Source: an uncultured Maribacter sp. (GTDB lineage: Bacteria; Bacteroidota; Bacteroidia; Flavobacteriales; Flavobacteriaceae). Taken from it: a DNA stretch of 64,000 nucleotides. The stretch lies in the NCBI GenBank assembly GCA_947504045.1, contig CANNFY010000001.1, positions 62,001 through 126,000 on the forward strand. Direction: 5' to 3'. Under the pieces are notes generated by a model. That model was not told the DNA's origin and did not search any database. It was given only the letters and a program-made list of their open reading frames with translations. The translations under genes were made by a program, and so were the position numbers. Below are positions 63,964 through 64,000 of the stretch, piece by piece; position 1 is the first letter of the stretch; each line of letters begins with the position of its first letter.

Positions 63964-64000
63964 ATGCGAACAGACTTATTTGCATCTCGCCACATTGGCA
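63964..64000 (+). CDS. gcvP: Glycine dehydrogenase (decarboxylating), start only
   Basis: Cut by the window end after 12 codons: MRTDLFASRHIG. This is the well-conserved N-terminus of GcvP (typical form: Met ... D x F A x R H I G P). GcvP is the pyridoxal-phosphate P protein of the glycine cleavage system. The 140-base region upstream contains TATTTTG just before a leader, and no glycine-riboswitch-like fold is seen. Only the start is visible, so the call rests on 12 residues. Confidence 0.75.
   Translation, partial: MRTDLFASRHIG

Noticed and set aside
1-64000. tRNA, rRNA, insertion sequence, integrase or phage genes
   Set aside because: I scanned for T-loop-like GGTTCGAATCC patterns, transposase motifs and integrase genes and found none.

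Overview
The window is a contiguous piece of chromosome from a member of the Bacteroidota, almost certainly a marine-type Flavobacteriaceae. The DNA is strongly AT-rich and Shine-Dalgarno sequences are mostly absent. Several start regions carry the Bacteroidota promoter signature (TAnnTTTG, sometimes with an upstream TTG box). The gene content is typical of the group: type IX secretion parts (PorP/SprF, CHU_C sorting domain), a PD40/OmpA protein, DUF5723, a TonB-dependent-receptor-style carboxypeptidase-regulatory domain, an hpt-adk fusion, and an ECF sigma factor beside gcvP. I see no tRNA, rRNA, CRISPR array, insertion sequence, integrase or phage gene. Genus cannot be fixed from the sequence alone.

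Layout. 0-10.6 kb holds housekeeping and envelope genes: TrmH-type rRNA methyltransferase, rhomboid protease, RarA, an exported hypothetical, a DUF5723 protein with a lipoprotein partner, a YjjG-like nucleotidase, a deacetylase-like protein with altered metal ligands, RadC, a DUF1569 protein and Mpl. 10.8-16.9 kb is a three-gene T9SS/envelope operon: CHU_C adhesin-like protein, PorP/SprF and OmpA-PD40, closed by a terminator. 17.1-25.5 kb holds a very large thioester-containing alpha-2-macroglobulin carrying a SusC-like VVVGYG motif, a Cys-motif/CarboxypepD_reg membrane protein, a transglutaminase-like protein and a DoxX-like protein. 25.5-30.0 kb is a minus-strand signalling locus: an ankyrin-repeat protein, an unlisted 57-codon ORF, two small membrane proteins, a LytS-type kinase, a tandem degenerate (pseudo)kinase paralogue and a LytTR regulator. 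A LytTR-type direct repeat lies upstream of the ankyrin gene. 30.1-38.1 kb is again housekeeping: RlmI-like methyltransferase, DUF4136 lipoprotein, ObgE, Hpt-Adk fusion, purK-purE and an M3 peptidase. A heptamer tandem repeat overlaps the purE stop. 38.1-45.7 kb holds a giant MORN/YwqK-like repeat protein, a cadherin-matrixin lipoprotein, a six-PAS soluble histidine kinase and its single-domain response regulator.

45.7-61.9 kb is the most accessory-looking part, all on the minus strand. It has two membrane or lipoprotein hypotheticals, a 138-aa protein, a small decayed gene with two in-frame TAG codons, a 1670-aa DUF5724/DUF4132-like protein with a DUF6714-like partner, an HD-domain protein, a sterol-desaturase-family hydroxylase, and a five-gene tightly spaced operon. 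That operon encodes two leucine-rich-repeat proteins (one with a DUF1963/YwqG-like C-terminus), a membrane-anchored protein, a lipoprotein made of two similar halves and a small membrane protein. 62.2-64 kb holds an ECF sigma factor, a very short zinc-type anti-sigma-like protein, a UbiA-like membrane protein and the first 12 codons of gcvP.

Best candidates for undescribed biology are: (1) the kinase/pseudokinase/LytTR/ankyrin locus with its putative operator; (2) the alpha-2-macroglobulin with a SusC-type plug motif next to a CarboxypepD_reg protein and a transglutaminase; (3) the LRR-DUF1963-lipoprotein operon with the nearby DUF4132 cluster. All functional assignments are by eye from motifs. 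No database search was run.
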